NCBI GenBank assembly: GCA_963921425.1
Contig: OY992838.1
Location: 16,058,001-16,122,000, forward strand
DNA from: Dryas octopetala
Taxonomy: Eukaryota > Streptophyta > Magnoliopsida > Rosales > Rosaceae
Length of the DNA: 64,000 bases
Reading direction: 5' to 3'
Shown: piece by piece, positions 12,520 to 24,494 of the stretch
How the letters are laid out: every line of letters begins with the position of its first letter
Numbering within the stretch: the stretch's first letter is position 1
Translations under genes and position numbers: made by a program
Notes under the pieces: model-generated
The model's database searches: none
Told to the model about the DNA's origin: nothing
What the model saw: only the letters and a program-made list of their open reading frames with translations

Positions 12520-14031
12520 ACCGAAACTCACACCACACTAGTACCCACGGGAAAACTGGCCATACACCCGTGCGGAATACTGTATCGTACATGAAGGGCG
12601 AGGATAAAATGGTCTTAGGCTTAGTTCGGGATTGCTGTGAGAAAAAATAGCTGTGAAGTAAAACAGCTGTAAAGTAAAACAATTGAGTGTTTGGTAAACT
12701 ATATTTTCAAAAGTGCTGTGAGTACAAAAAGTAGTATAAAAGTGTTTGGTAAATTGTAATGTAAAACTACTGTGGCTATTTATAATTACTAAAATGGACA
12801 TGATGCTGAAAATGCCTTTCACTTATTTGTTTAGTAAAAATAAAATGTTTTTTCACATGTTTTTGAAATTTTTGGCTACAAATTTGTGTTAGCATTAATT
12901 TTTCAAATAACAACATTATTAAATAAGTATGCCTATAATTTTTTTGGGTATATTATTATTTTAATCGTACAAATAAAATATCATAATTAATGTTCACAAT
13001 ATTAAATATAATTAACAATTGACCTATTTTTTAATTTCAAATAAACAAAAAAAATATAGATGTTTAAATAGTTATATGATATTGATCGAATTGCCTGTTA
13101 TATAAGTTGAATGATATTTTCACCGTAGTCATTATCAAAGTTGAATGATATTGATCGAACTGCCTATTATATATCAAAATGATTATATACTAACATGGAA
13201 TTTGAAGTCACCTCTCAAGTTTCAAATATGTCGTTTCTTTCTTATTTACAACCCCACCTCATTCTTCAACAATAGCGTTGGACCATTTTTATCATGGGAT
13301 ATACAGTCAAACTTATCAGCCCGCCAACATTGAGGGTCGCCAATATATGAAAAGTATAATCAACCATCACATGCATTACATACCAAAATGACTAATATAT
13401 ATGCAAAGAAGTCAGTAGGGAAAAAAAGGTCATAAATTACAAACCAAAATGACTAAAATTCTGAAAAATAACCATAAAAAACTATGTAGATGCACTCATT
13501 AAACTTGCAGCAATGTTATTTCTTAGTGTCTCCATGATCTTGTGCTCCATGACCATTGGTATATTCTTCTTCTTGTGCACTAGCCTCACTCTCCTCTTCA
13601 CTTAAAATGTCATTTGGATCATCCTCACTTTCATGGAAATGTCTATCACGTTGGGAATGCCTCCTTATGTAATTATGAAGTGTCATGGTTGCAATGACTA
13701 TCTTCACTTGCTTCTTAAATGAATAACTAGGCATGTCCCTTAAAATATTCCACATTTTCTTCCATACTCCAAAAGTTCGCTCAATGACACTCCTAAGAGA
13801 AGAGTGTGCGTGGTTAAATACCTCTTGATAACCTGTTGGTTGGCTACCCCTACGGAAATCTGGAAGATGATACCGTTCACCCTTATATGGTCCTAAATAC
13901 CCATTAATTTGTGGGTATCCCGCATCCACGAGATAATATTTCCCATTACTAGGACAATGACTTGCATTTACCAACTTGATACAAAGGTCCATAAATACTG
14001 GCAATGTATGTTCATTCAAAATAGCCTTAAC

Positions 14032-17000
14032 TGACAGGACCGCCCCTGGATTCCACCCTGAAATCCGGAGAGGTCCTGTGGATCCAAAATCAAAGAAAAT
14101 TCTACCGAAAATTCAGCAGAATCTCTCCTGAAAATGGACTAACCCAAAAATTATAAACCTGTAAAAAACACTTCTAAAAACTTCAACTACCTCTACCACA
14201 ACCAAAAAGGGTCTCATACCCAACAATTTCAAAGAAATCCATCTTAAAAATTTAAGTGTGGTTATCAGAGCCACTATTCTATTACAAGGAATTTTTACAA
14301 AATTAAAATGGCGCCTACAAGGTCCGAATAAGGATATGGACGTATATGCCTCGACGTGATTGGCTCGACCTCCACCAAAGCTACTACCTGGGGGGAAAAA
14401 ATTTAAACAAAAATAGGGAAATGGTGAGATAACTCAGTGAGTGGACAGATTTATGGAAACGAAAACAAAGGTAAACTTTCTGTTCATAAATCCTTCAGAA
14501 CCACGTTTAGCTCTAAGACCTCACGTCACTCTTTGAAATCCCCCAGTTTTAAAAAGCTTCCAGAAACATGTTCAAAGTTGCTATCATATTTTAATAAACC
14601 AAACCAAAGCATAAACCATTTATCAAAAAAAATTCAAACATTAAAATTTTGAATGGTTTATAAATTTAAAATAAACGATCGCATAAAAACCGTATAATAC
14701 ATTTATAATAAAACACACCAAGTCAGTTACCCATAGAACCTGTCATACATGCGCAGAGCCGAGAATCTGTCGTATGCATGCAGAGCCAGAAATCCTGTCT
14801 TACGTGCACGTAGAGCCACCCCCAAAGGGCTAAGCATCACGACACATGGCCCAAAGCCTATGTGTGTGCCGTAATGGGTCTCAAAGACCTATCAATCCGA
14901 CAACCTGGAGGGTACTGAAAGGTGATTTGAAACTGTTTCCCATAACCAAACATAATGTCTTTTTCCACCAATAAAGAATATCTTTATAACATTCCCAAAA
15001 CTTTAAATCCTCAAAACAAATGTACAAACACAACTAGTAAAACAGTTCTTAATAAATCCCATTCAAACACATAAAACCAATCAAATCTTTTGACCATAGG
15101 CTAAAATATGAAATAATTCATACGTATAAAAATAAGAAACTAGTTTCCTTTCTAACGTCCAACAAGAAAACTTATTTGAAATAACATTTGAAATCCAAAA
15201 TTTAATACCAATGATCAAATCCCAAAATAAATTTCCAAAATATTAAGTGTGAAATGATTGATGGAATTTTCATGAATTCTTTAGAAAACCAAAAGCCCAT
15301 TCAAACTTCTATTTCACAACTAAAATTTATATATCCAAAATAAATCACGAATTTCATAAATCATTTAAAGAAATAAGAGTCCACTCACAGAGATAGCCCT
15401 AGCTTCGATCCTCCGCCTGATCGTCACGAGCCACGGTCGTCTCGCCTATAACACAAATAATAAAATAAGAAATTAGTCTCAATCTCCAAGACGTTAAATT
15501 TTTGTGTGCGCGTGTGTTACACCTAACGTCCCACCCAACTTTCATTCCTACACGGTGGTTTACGATCTACTCGAATTGACCAACAACACCTCCACAATCG
15601 CCCCTAAAGTTTCCCGGCTCAACCTAACCACAAACACTATAACTAATGTCGATAACCCATTCAACCAATTGTCATAAATACTCTAAAATTATGGAATATT
15701 AGTGGGGGTTCGAAATCACAGAAGTTGTCGTCCAAGGTGGCTGTTTCAAGCCCAAAATTTACCAAACATACAAAATTTCACAATCTTCGCATACCAACAA
15801 AACTAATATCAAATTTTCGGTATCCTAAAGATGAAATTGTCCAAAACCATACCAAAATTACCCCAAGCCTTAGCCAAACCTCAACAGACCCGAAATGGGT
15901 TCTAATCTTACAAGGGAAAAATTTACAAACATGACACATACTTTGATGGTTGTTTCATTTCAGGACATTAATTTTGATTCGTGTTAATGAAGGACACATA
16001 CTTTCATTTTGTGTCAATTAAGGACCATGTTTTTTTAAGTTTTTATCTCAACTTTGGCCGATGTTGGACCCATCAAAACTCCAAACTCAGAAAATTATAC
16101 TGAGTTTAAAGATATGCATATCCTCTTTACAACCATATAAAGATCACCCAAATCGGATCTCTACAATTCTAGATAATCGGCCCCAAAGTAGGGTACATGA
16201 AACTGTCCGATTTTCCAAATTTTTTCTCAGAGATCCAATTGGATAGTTGCGGGTACCCTACTTTTGGGCCAATTATCTTAAGTTGTAGATGTCCAATTTG
16301 AGTGATCTTTATATGGTTGTAAAGAGGAGATGCATAGCTTTAAACCAAGTATAAGTTTGCTAAGTTTGGTAGAGTTTTGATGGGCTAATGTCAGGCCAAA
16401 ATTGAGATAAAACATGATCCTTAATTGACACAAAATGAAAGTATGTGTCCTTCATTAATACGAATCAAAATTTATGTCCTGAAATAAAACAACTATCAAA
16501 ATATGTGTCATGTTTGTAAATTTTTCCCATCCTACAATTCCAACCTCCTAAAACTTAAATTTCCTCCAATTTTAGTCTAAATTTCGGGTTCTAAACGACC
16601 AATGGGTATCTCAGGGATGTAATTCATCTCAGAAAACAAAGAGAAAAGCCTTCAATCTGAAATCTACAGAGGAACCCGAAATGGCCTTTCAATCCTCCAA
16701 AATCCAAGTTTCTAAATGCTCAAATCGATCAAGATAGGTATAGGGGACATAAAGCCCACAGGAAATGGAGGAAAACCCACTTGAAAACAATTCGAATGGA
16801 GGTCAGAGGTGGCCAGAATCGTCGAAGAGAAGGGGCGGCAGCTGGGTGGTTTTCTGGCGAGTTTTCACATGCAGAGGGGCAGCTCGGCAAGGAGGATGAC
16901 TGGGAGGTGACGGTCGGCTTGAGGGGGAGGTCGCCGGTGGTCGGGGTCAGCGGGAGGTGGTCGGCGATGGTGGCGGTGGTGGGTATGTGCGCACGCAGAG

Positions 17001-17648
17001 GTGAGAGAAAGAAGATGTGCTGGAGGGGAGAGAGAACGTGAAACATGAGAGACATGGGGAGGGAGAGAGAAGGACGGCGAGTAGCTGGGTGGAGGTCTCG
17101 CCGCCTTTGGTCGCTGGACGAGCAAGTCCTCGCCGGAGAAGATGATCGGCCAGAGAGAGAGAGAGAGAAAAGAGAAGTCGGGGGAGGGGCTGCGTGTGAG
17201 TCCGAGAGGGGGGAGAGAGAGAGATAGGAAATTTAAATAAAAATTGGGTCTTTCTAGAAAAATCTCTAGAACACAAAAGTCTAAAATGCCCCCAAACTTT
17301 GTTCGTCTGTAAAATTCAACCTGTAGCTCCGATTAACGAACCGTTCACACCTACGCGTTCGTTAAGTGAAGACCTTTCCAACAGACCAAAATTGAAACCA
17401 AAAACCAATTAAATATTTGAGTCTAAAATCGGGGTTAAACCTTTAAATTAACACGTTATAAAATAAAACAATAATAGGTAAATTTAAATAAATTTATTTT
17501 GGCGAAAACAAAATGGGTTACCGAATAATAAATTTATTTATTATTATTTTTTTCTCGAGGTGTTACAGTTCAGTTTCCTTTAAAGCTTTGTAAAACCAAG
17601 TTAAATAAAAATTCAAATTTCTAGTGAAATTTGGGTCGGGTCGTTACA
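14032..17648. mobile_element. Solo-LTR-like unit, 3617 bp, inside the transposase gene
   Basis: The unit begins TGACAGGACCGCCCC and ends GGGTCGGGTCGTTACA. A perfect 5-bp duplication TTAAC lies at 14027-14031 and 17649-17653. No gag, pol or second LTR is present. The interior holds short degenerate repeats (about 14730-14830, cagagcc-centred), a foldback MITE, and a GC-richer GA block (16780-17230) whose frames look artificial. The 3' 400 bp is related to the ends of the units at 22553 and 24494. Confidence 0.82.
15914..16528. mobile_element. Foldback Mutator-like MITE, 615 bp
   Basis: The two halves are near-identical inverted copies: gggaaaaatttacaaacatg at the left and its complement at the right, continuing through a motif around aatgaaggacacatactttc. 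The 9-mers ATCTTACAA (15905-15913) and ATCCTACAA (16529-16537) match at 8 of 9. Arms are about 300 bp, so the transcript would fold into a long hairpin. No coding. Confidence 0.85.
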
Positions 17649-17677
17649 TTAACTCCAGAGCTATTCTTCTTTCCCAT

Positions 17678-19226
17678 CTGTATATATGTATTTTGGCTTC
17701 AACAATATACTCAAATTTAATGCATGTGTATAGTGATAATGATCTCAAGCTATGCATGAATAACAAATTGAGCATGATTCTTTATTCATACAAGGAATAA
17801 CATATATGTTTTGTATAAGGTACTAATAAAATAATCAAAGGATTGCAAAAAATATTGAAATTCTATCTAACTCTGCTATTTGCGTCTGTTACATCATATA
17901 TTACAACCACTGAATGAAGAACCAAAACCCATAAACAAACCTCGTTTTACAGTCATGTGGAAGCACCCACATCATGTTTCAATTTTCAATTATTAGATCA
18001 TTTTTGTTAGTGCTAAAGCAAAGCAAGTGCTGATCTGTGGACAATGTCGTAAAGAGAGAAGAATTTCAGCACTTATTAGTGCAAGGATGAGCCATTCCAA
18101 AAAATTGAATTTCCTATTCTTGCACCTACCCCCCAAGAGGAAAGAATGACACCCTTCTAATTAAGCTAACAAATGAAATAAAACACCCAGCCCAATATGA
18201 CAAGAATCTTTAAGTTAAAAGAAGCATGAGAGAAAATTAGATCTAAATATTATAATATTAGATCTAAATATTATAGATCTGCCATCCATATGTGAGCCCT
18301 TGCTACACAAACCAGCACTACATAAACCAATCTAGCTACTACATATAAAGTCAAGCAGTAAAGAGAGCTTGTAGAGTTGGAGAAACATAGATTTAGCCCT
18401 TCTTGTTTTAGATTAATATATGGACTAGTGATTTTATATCTTATTTACAAGTATAATTAGAGAAAGAATTGTAACCCAAATTACAAGTACTAGTGACACA
18501 TATATACATAGCTATAGACAAAGAGAAGAGCAGGGACACAAGATTAATATCGACCATATTGTGTTGCAGTCAATGGGAGAAAATTAGACCTTGAAAATGG
18601 CATTAGAAAACCTATCGCAAACCAGATGTCATAACTCTTAACACTTAAAAATCATACTCATAATTTTCTAACAAATTTGTCATTGCTTGTTAAAGTTTTT
18701 TTCTTGTTCAAGGAGTATTGGAGTTGCAGACACATGGGTTGCAAAGAAAACAAGGGGATTCACAAACACAAATTCATAATCTATGAAATCAATCCATAGA
18801 TAAAAAAATCACATACAAATTCTAATCAAAACACTAAAAAACAAAGAGATTGTGCAAACCTAAATCAGTAGAAAAAATAGAAAAAAAAAATAAAGAGAAC
18901 TAACTCACATGACTCGGGTCCAATGGCGTCGGAGGCGGCAACGGTGGGTAGTTTGATGACGATGAAGATGAGAATGAGATGGTCCAAGCATTGAGATGTG
19001 TAGGGGTCCTCTAAAGACAATACGTTGTTCTCTAAAGACAAAACGTTCAGGGAGAAGATAGCAGAACAAAACGTAAAATAAAATAGGGATAAGATGTGAT
19101 TTTCAAAAATCAATGAAGGTATTATAGGTAAAATAAAATTTTCATTGTTGCTGTTATTCACTGCAGCTTTTAAAAGCACCTACAAACTTGCTTTCTATTT
19201 TTGTTGTGGGAGTTGAGAATTGTGGG
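17678..19226. other. Internal Harbinger sequence, upstream of the transposase
   Basis: AT-rich sequence between the transposase start and the second LTR. No convincing protein. A short GC-richer patch (18910-18960, minus strand) ends at a possible donor (catgtgagtt) and could be a 5' leader exon of the transposase. A palindromic duplicated motif (gatctaaatattata) lies at about 18240-18280. Confidence 0.45.
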
Positions 19227-19231
19227 GCAAA

Positions 19232-22200
19232 TGAAACACCCCGAACCTCGGGCCCATGAAAATACTGAACATCAAACTGTTAAATCTGTTTTCTCTTACT
19301 TTTGAGCCATGCACAACAACGTAAGTAAATATAATTCTGTCAAAAACATTTTAAACAAACCACTTAGTAAAAACAATTAAATAAATCTCTCTGGGTCCCA
19401 CTGCATCGTCTTCTCCCCACTGCTTTCTCAGCCTGCTTGACCTGCAAAACACAAATCATACACCACATCCATGGTGTACCAGGTTATACGACAAACCCGG
19501 TAAGCTCACTAGAGCTCGTATGAGTGAAGTGACATAATAATTGTCCTCAATAATTTTCTCAATCCCCAAACTCAAAAACAATCCACAAAATATCCATAAT
19601 TACTTAATCACAAAACATTCCACCACCAATCATCCAAACATCAAGGTAATCAAAAACTCCTCATATGCACATCAAATCTCATCAATAATAATAATAAAGT
19701 ATTCTTGCAAATCAATTGCCTAATCGTTACTATTAACCTCAACATCAATCTCAAACATTCACATCCTAATTAATAACCTCATGGCATAATCACCCTCGCT
19801 TCCCTTCTCAAGCTTCAAGCCTAAACCTTACCAAGTTCTAACCAGCCCAAGTCCTAACGAACAAAAGCCATACAACACACGGTACAAACAAACATCTATC
19901 CAATTTCACTCACGACGCTCTTTGAAACCCTCCAACTTTAAAACTATTTCTCAAATCCATTTTTAAGTCATCTCAAATCTGTGGTTCGAACTCTGAAGAT
20001 TTAATAGTATTTTCAAGTTGTAAAACTGTTAAAATAACTGAAATAAAAACACAAAACTGAAATCTCACGCCACACTAGTACCCGGGAAACTGCTGGTCAT
20101 ACACTGCCGAGTCATCTCTAGGCAAGTGCAGAGCAAATATACACCTGTGCTGGTCATACACCGCCGAGTCATCTCTAGGCGAGTGCAGAGCAATTGTATA
20201 CATGTGCTGGTCATACACTGCCGAGTCATCTCTAGGCAAGTGCAGAGCAATTATGTACCTGTGCTGGTCATACACCGCCAAGTCATCTCTAGGCGAGTGC
20301 AGAGCAAATATACACATGTGCTGGTCATACACCGCCGAGTCATCTCTAGGCGAGTGCAGAGCAATTGTATACCTGTGCTGGTCATACACCGCCGAGTCAT
20401 CTCTAGGCGAGTGTAGAGCAAATATACACCTGTGCTGGTCATACACCGCCGAGTCATCTCTAGGCGAGTGCAGAGCAATTGTATACCTGTGCTGGTCATA
20501 CACTGCCGAGTCATCTCTAGGCGAGTGCAGAGCAATTATGTACCTGTGCTGGTCATACACTGCCGAGTCATCTCTAGGCGAGTGCAGAGCAATTATGTAC
20601 CTGCTGAAGGGGGGTACTAGTATGGCGGTTTGAAACCGCTTCTGTATATCTCAATCAACCACCTCTCAAAACTACTCCTCCAGATAAAAACTGAAATTTA
20701 AATCTTTCCATAAATCCGCTTAAATAAAATTATTCTCAAATTGTGAAAGCTGCTCGATTCAAACTCATTTTCTAAAGAACAGGAATTCATTAATAAAACT
20801 TTCCCAAAATAATACCAAAACCTTTTTCCAGAAAACTGTCCATACTCAAATAAATCAAGAAAAGAGTTAAATTATAAAACGTACAAAACATTACGAAAAC
20901 CAAGGATCCACTCACAGTCTACCCTGAACTATACTGAAACCTTTCTGAAATTGATCCCTATTCACGACCCTTCCTCACTTGTTTGACATTCCTACTCACA
21001 GTCTATTGTATGATAATTGCTAAATCCTCACTTAATCCCTTAGTCTCAATTTTCGTCAATTCCTTCTCATGGTCTGAACCCTATACTGGGCTTCCTTTAA
21101 CATAAAGCATCAACTCACACAAAACCGACGATTTATTAACGGTACTCTACATTAAAAGACCGATACGTTTCACTCACAATTTATCTACGTAAAAGACAGA
21201 AATATCCTTCACGGTGCCATTGCTCGGATACCAAATCCGGCAGCATAACAGCATCGTGAATGAGATTTCCCGAGCCCATGTACCTGTTAAGACCAGACAA
21301 CCAACATTTAAATATTCAGAGTTCACAACTTCCGTTCAACGACCGAAATGGACGGTAACCACCACGCACGGTGGCTGCCCAGCCCTAACAACACACAAAC
21401 ACTCACCAATATGCAAACAAACCCTAGAATTGGCCTTTAGATGTCCTGGGGAGGCTGATTGACAAGGAAAAATCACCCGACCCACCGCCACAAGTGGCGG
21501 AGCCGACGGTGGCAGCGGCGGCACAAACTTAAAAATACCCAAATTCAACTCCAAACAATCCTAATCATATAATTGAACCTTTAATTGCACAAAAACAACA
21601 CGAATTTGAGTCCAATTTCAAGATATTCGAAAATAACATAAACCATAACATCGAATTTCTAAAATCTTAAAATTTAACATCAACACCTTAGGGGAAAGAT
21701 TACCCGTACCTAGAGGATCGATTTTGTCAACTGGATCGATGGCCAATTTTCACCGGAAACGCCGGAATCGGCGACGGAAGCCGGCGGCTGGCTTGGCTTC
21801 CCGAGCTCATTGCTCCGTCGTGGAGCCTCGTATGGACGAACGGAGACCATGGTTGAACTCACCATGACGAGGGCAACAAAGCCCAGTAGGTCCGGCCATC
21901 CAATTTCTGCCGGAACAGTGGAATCGCGGTGGTGCAGCCGCAACCCTTGTGGCGTCGAATCGTCGTCGTGGAGCGTCACCGTCGTGAGGGAAGGTCATGG
22001 GCAGACTCGCCGTGGCCTGGGGAAGAGAACCCAGGTGGTCCGGCGCCGCAACTCCGTCGAAAAACACAGATCGCCGGCGGGGTGGCTCGGCCCTGTTTTG
22101 TGTCGTTTCTCCGTCGTGGGTGATCGGCCGGTGGAATGTAGTCCATAGGGAGAGAGAGGGGAGGGAGGCGATGGCGGCAGGCCAAAACCCGAGCCCAGCC

Positions 22201-22553
22201 GCCGTTGGACGCGCCGTCACGCGCCGGTGACAGGCGCGGCGAGGGTGAGGGGCGAGAGAGACTGGCACCGGGAGAGAGGAGAGAGAGAGTGCGGGGAGAG
22301 AGATGTAAATAATCAGAGAGAGAATATTCTAGAAAGAGGGAGAAACTTCTAGAAAAATTAAATTTTTAAACCCAATTTGTCCATTTTACGAAATTGCCCC
22401 TCGTTTCAAACACTCATATCTTTTAAACTGTAACTCCGATTGACGCGTGCCGCGTGTCTACGAACTCGTGGACTCGAGACCTTCTCAACGTGCCCAAAGT
22501 CAAAGACGAAAGTCCATTATTTTTAAAAGTCAACTTTGGGTCGGGTCGTTACA
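19232..22553. mobile_element. Solo-LTR-like unit, 3322 bp
   Basis: The unit begins TGAAACACCCCGAACCTCGG and ends GGGTCGGGTCGTTACA. A perfect 5-bp duplication GCAAA lies at 19227-19231 and 22554-22558. It contains a 57-bp minisatellite and a GC-rich block at 21700-22260 with overlapping frames on both strands. There is no second LTR, primer-binding site or polyprotein. A 5' fragment of a sister copy lies at 29399-29937. It is best read as a very long solo LTR of a retrotransposon whose internal region is not in the window. Confidence 0.83.
20091..20603. repeat. 57-bp minisatellite, nine copies
   Basis: tgctggtcatacaccgccga starts at 20091, 20148, 20205, 20262, 20319, 20376, 20433, 20490 and 20547, an exact 57-base period. 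The unit continues gtcatctctaggcgagtgca and ends in a variable part (agcaaatatacacctg or agcaattatgtacctg). Since 57 is divisible by 3, several frames stay open on both strands; these are by-products. A single diverged unit recurs at about 22981-23037 in the host LTR. Confidence 0.95.
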
Positions 22554-22700
22554 GCAAAGCACTTTTTCATTTTTTTACCAAACACCAAAACTGCTGTGGG
22601 TAATTGAGAATTGTCATCCACAGCAGTTTTTGAGTCCTCCACAGCACTCTCAAACGGGGCCTTACACCTATATGGAATTCTGCCTCATACAAGCAGGCAA

Positions 22701-22950
22701 ATAAACTAGTCACATCTCATGCAGAGTGATCTCGATGCACGGGCAAACACACAAGCTAGTCACATCCAGTGCAAAGTGATCTCGATCACGGGTAGACACA
22801 TAAACTAGCCACATCCTGTGTAGAGTGATCTCAATGCACGGGCAGACTCATAAGCTAGCCACTTCCCGTGCAGAGTGATCTCAATGCACGGGCAGGATCA
22901 TAAGCTAGTCACTTCCTGTGCAAAGTGATCTCGATGCACGGGCAAGCTCA
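22701..22950. repeat. 50-bp minisatellite, five copies
   Basis: Repeats beginning with a ctagtcaca / ctagccact variant start near 22705, 22755, 22804, 22854 and 22904. Each contains gtgatctc(g/a)atgcacggg. It sits at the place in the host LTR where the unit at 19232 has its 57-bp repeat region, so this LTR family carries a fast-evolving minisatellite zone. Confidence 0.85.
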
Positions 22951-24494
22951 TCTGGTCATACGAGCATGAAGAGCTAATAATGCTGATCATACACCATCAA
23001 GTCATCTCTAGGTGAGTGCAGAGCAAATCTGTACCTGTCAAGAGGAGGGCACTAACATGGTGGTTTGAAACCGCTTTCCATACTCAATAATCCACAACTC
23101 AGAACAATATTTATTCATATATGAAAACTGAAAATATAACTCTTTCATAAATTCGCTTAATAAATCATTTTCAAACCTTGAAAATTGCTCGATCGAAAAT
23201 CATTTTCAATGAACGAAAATTCAATAATAAAACTTCCCCAAAATAATGCAAAAAAGCATTTCCAAAAACTATCCATATGGAAATCATGTAATGCAACCCT
23301 GAACTCATCATTTACTCAAATCAAAATATTTATTTAATAAATGATTTTCAAACTTATGCAATCCAACAGATTTCCAAAACATCTCATAAATTATTAATCG
23401 AAAATGGCAAGATAGTTAATCATAAATTCATGCTTCCAAACAGCAATAGTAAATCAATATTATTTTCCTCGTTTCGATATGAATAAATGTGCACTAGTTT
23501 GTATAAATCTCTCAAACAACTGAGCGTGAAATAATTAAATAAATTTCTTAAAAATAAATAATCATAAATTGCATAAAAAATTTATAAAACAAAGTCCAAC
23601 GTACGCATCATAAATTCCAAATCTCTGAGAAATTCGCTTATAAAATCCGAGCATCACATGAAATTCAACTAAATGCATAAATATCACATTATTCTTTCCA
23701 TTAATATATATAATTCACAAATTGAATAGATAAACTTCCCAAAATGAAATCATCACTTAATAATTTTCAAGTAAAATAAAACTCAATTTAATTTCTCAAA
23801 TAAGTAATTAGAATTTGAACTAACATCTTAAATAATTTTATAAAACAAAGTCCACTAGCTAATTTAGCTGAGCTATGTTCGATCCTTCTTAGGATCCCTT
23901 GAACCTCAGAATTATGCTCAGTTCCCCTATAGAAATTGTCTAGTTCCTCCCGGTCATCCTTCGATCCTCTCTCTTCCTCTCTTTCTCTTTCTCTCCTTTC
24001 CTTTTTCTCTTCTTTTCTCTTTTTCTCTCAGTTTCTCTTCTTTCTTCTCTATTGGGTTTTTGGTTTTGTCTACACCCCACCTTATAACACCACTGAACAC
24101 ACACACACACCCCTCTAAGGAAGTTTCTACACTTCAAAAAAAAAAAAAATCTTCTTCTTTCTCTTTTATTTTTTATTTTTTGGATGTGCATGTGTCAGAG
24201 GCATGCCTTGGCTGGTTTTTTTTTTTTTTTTTTTCCTTTTTTTGGGGTTCAAATGTACTATTTTCCCAAAACCAATATACACATATGATTTCTTCCACAT
24301 AACTCCCATTCGAGATCCGTTTTCACCTACTCGTTCGTGAGTTCATACTCTATCCAACCATGTCAATTTCACAATTTTTAAAGATACCTTTCAATTAATT
24401 CCCATTAGAAACCCAAACTTTTCTCCTAAGGTCATAAACATCCACAACCAATAAAAATTAAAATTTCTACTAAAATTTGGGTTGAGTTATTACA

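Larger units (their letters stand above)
13516..17677 (-). pseudogene. Harbinger DDE transposase, interrupted by a solo LTR
   Basis: The open part (14026 down to 13516, stop at 13516) reads GKYYLVDAGYPQINGYLGPY, then GERYHLPDFRRG, then IERTFGVWKKMWNILRDMPS and IATMTLHNYIRRH. These are the second Asp and the final Glu regions of PIF/Harbinger DDE transposases, followed by an acidic tail. The start (MGKKNSSG) lies at 17677-17654, on the far side of an LTR insertion at 14032-17648. Without the insertion and one TSD copy the frame is continuous. Even so the protein would be only about 180 residues, against about 400 for the family. The first catalytic Asp region is missing and the N-terminus (LNEHTLPVFMDLCIKLV) resembles the Myb-like partner protein, so an internal deletion probably fused the two genes before the LTR arrived. 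Not functional. Confidence 0.85.
12618..22661. mobile_element. PIF/Harbinger transposon carrying two LTR insertions
   Basis: The left terminus GGCTTAGTTCGGGATTGCTG pairs with the reverse complement of the right terminus, GGCCCCGTTTGAGAGTGCTG. TTA flanks both sides (12615-12617 and 22662-22664), the TWA-type 3-bp duplication typical of PIF/Harbinger. Subterminal regions share the aaactgctgtg / tttggtaaa motifs. It encodes a broken DDE transposase (13516-17677, minus). Removing the two nested LTR units and one copy of each TSD leaves about 3.1 kb, a plausible size for the family. It landed inside the long-LTR host. Confidence 0.88.
5795..24494. mobile_element. Long-LTR host element broken by CACTA and Harbinger insertions
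   Basis: Three pieces read as one older element once the insertions are removed: about 5795-6275, 12520-12617 and 22662-24494. The order of landmarks (ctttgaaagcccccagtttt, then cacactagtacccacggg, then tandem repeats, then a CT-rich block, then tttgggttgagttattaca) matches the intact unit at 19232-22553. The right end is TTACA at 24494; the left end is missing. There is no coding capacity, so this is a long LTR or a non-autonomous derivative. Confidence 0.65.

Noticed and set aside
16729..17276. Several overlapping frames in a GC-richer block of the solo LTR
   Set aside because: Low-complexity, on both strands, inside an element with clear TG..CA ends; no domain.
20065..20633. A repeat protein or CRISPR-like array
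   Set aside because: The 57-bp units are directly tandem without unique spacers, in a plant LTR. Open frames follow from a period divisible by three.
21710..22268. Candidate genes on both strands in the GC-rich part of the second solo LTR
   Set aside because: Mutually overlapping frames without recognisable motifs; equivalent blocks in sister LTRs are not conserved as protein.
14032..22553. A single full-length LTR retrotransposon using the two long units as its LTRs
   Set aside because: Each unit has its own 5-bp duplication, their 5' ends differ, and the sequence between them is Harbinger sequence without gag/pol.
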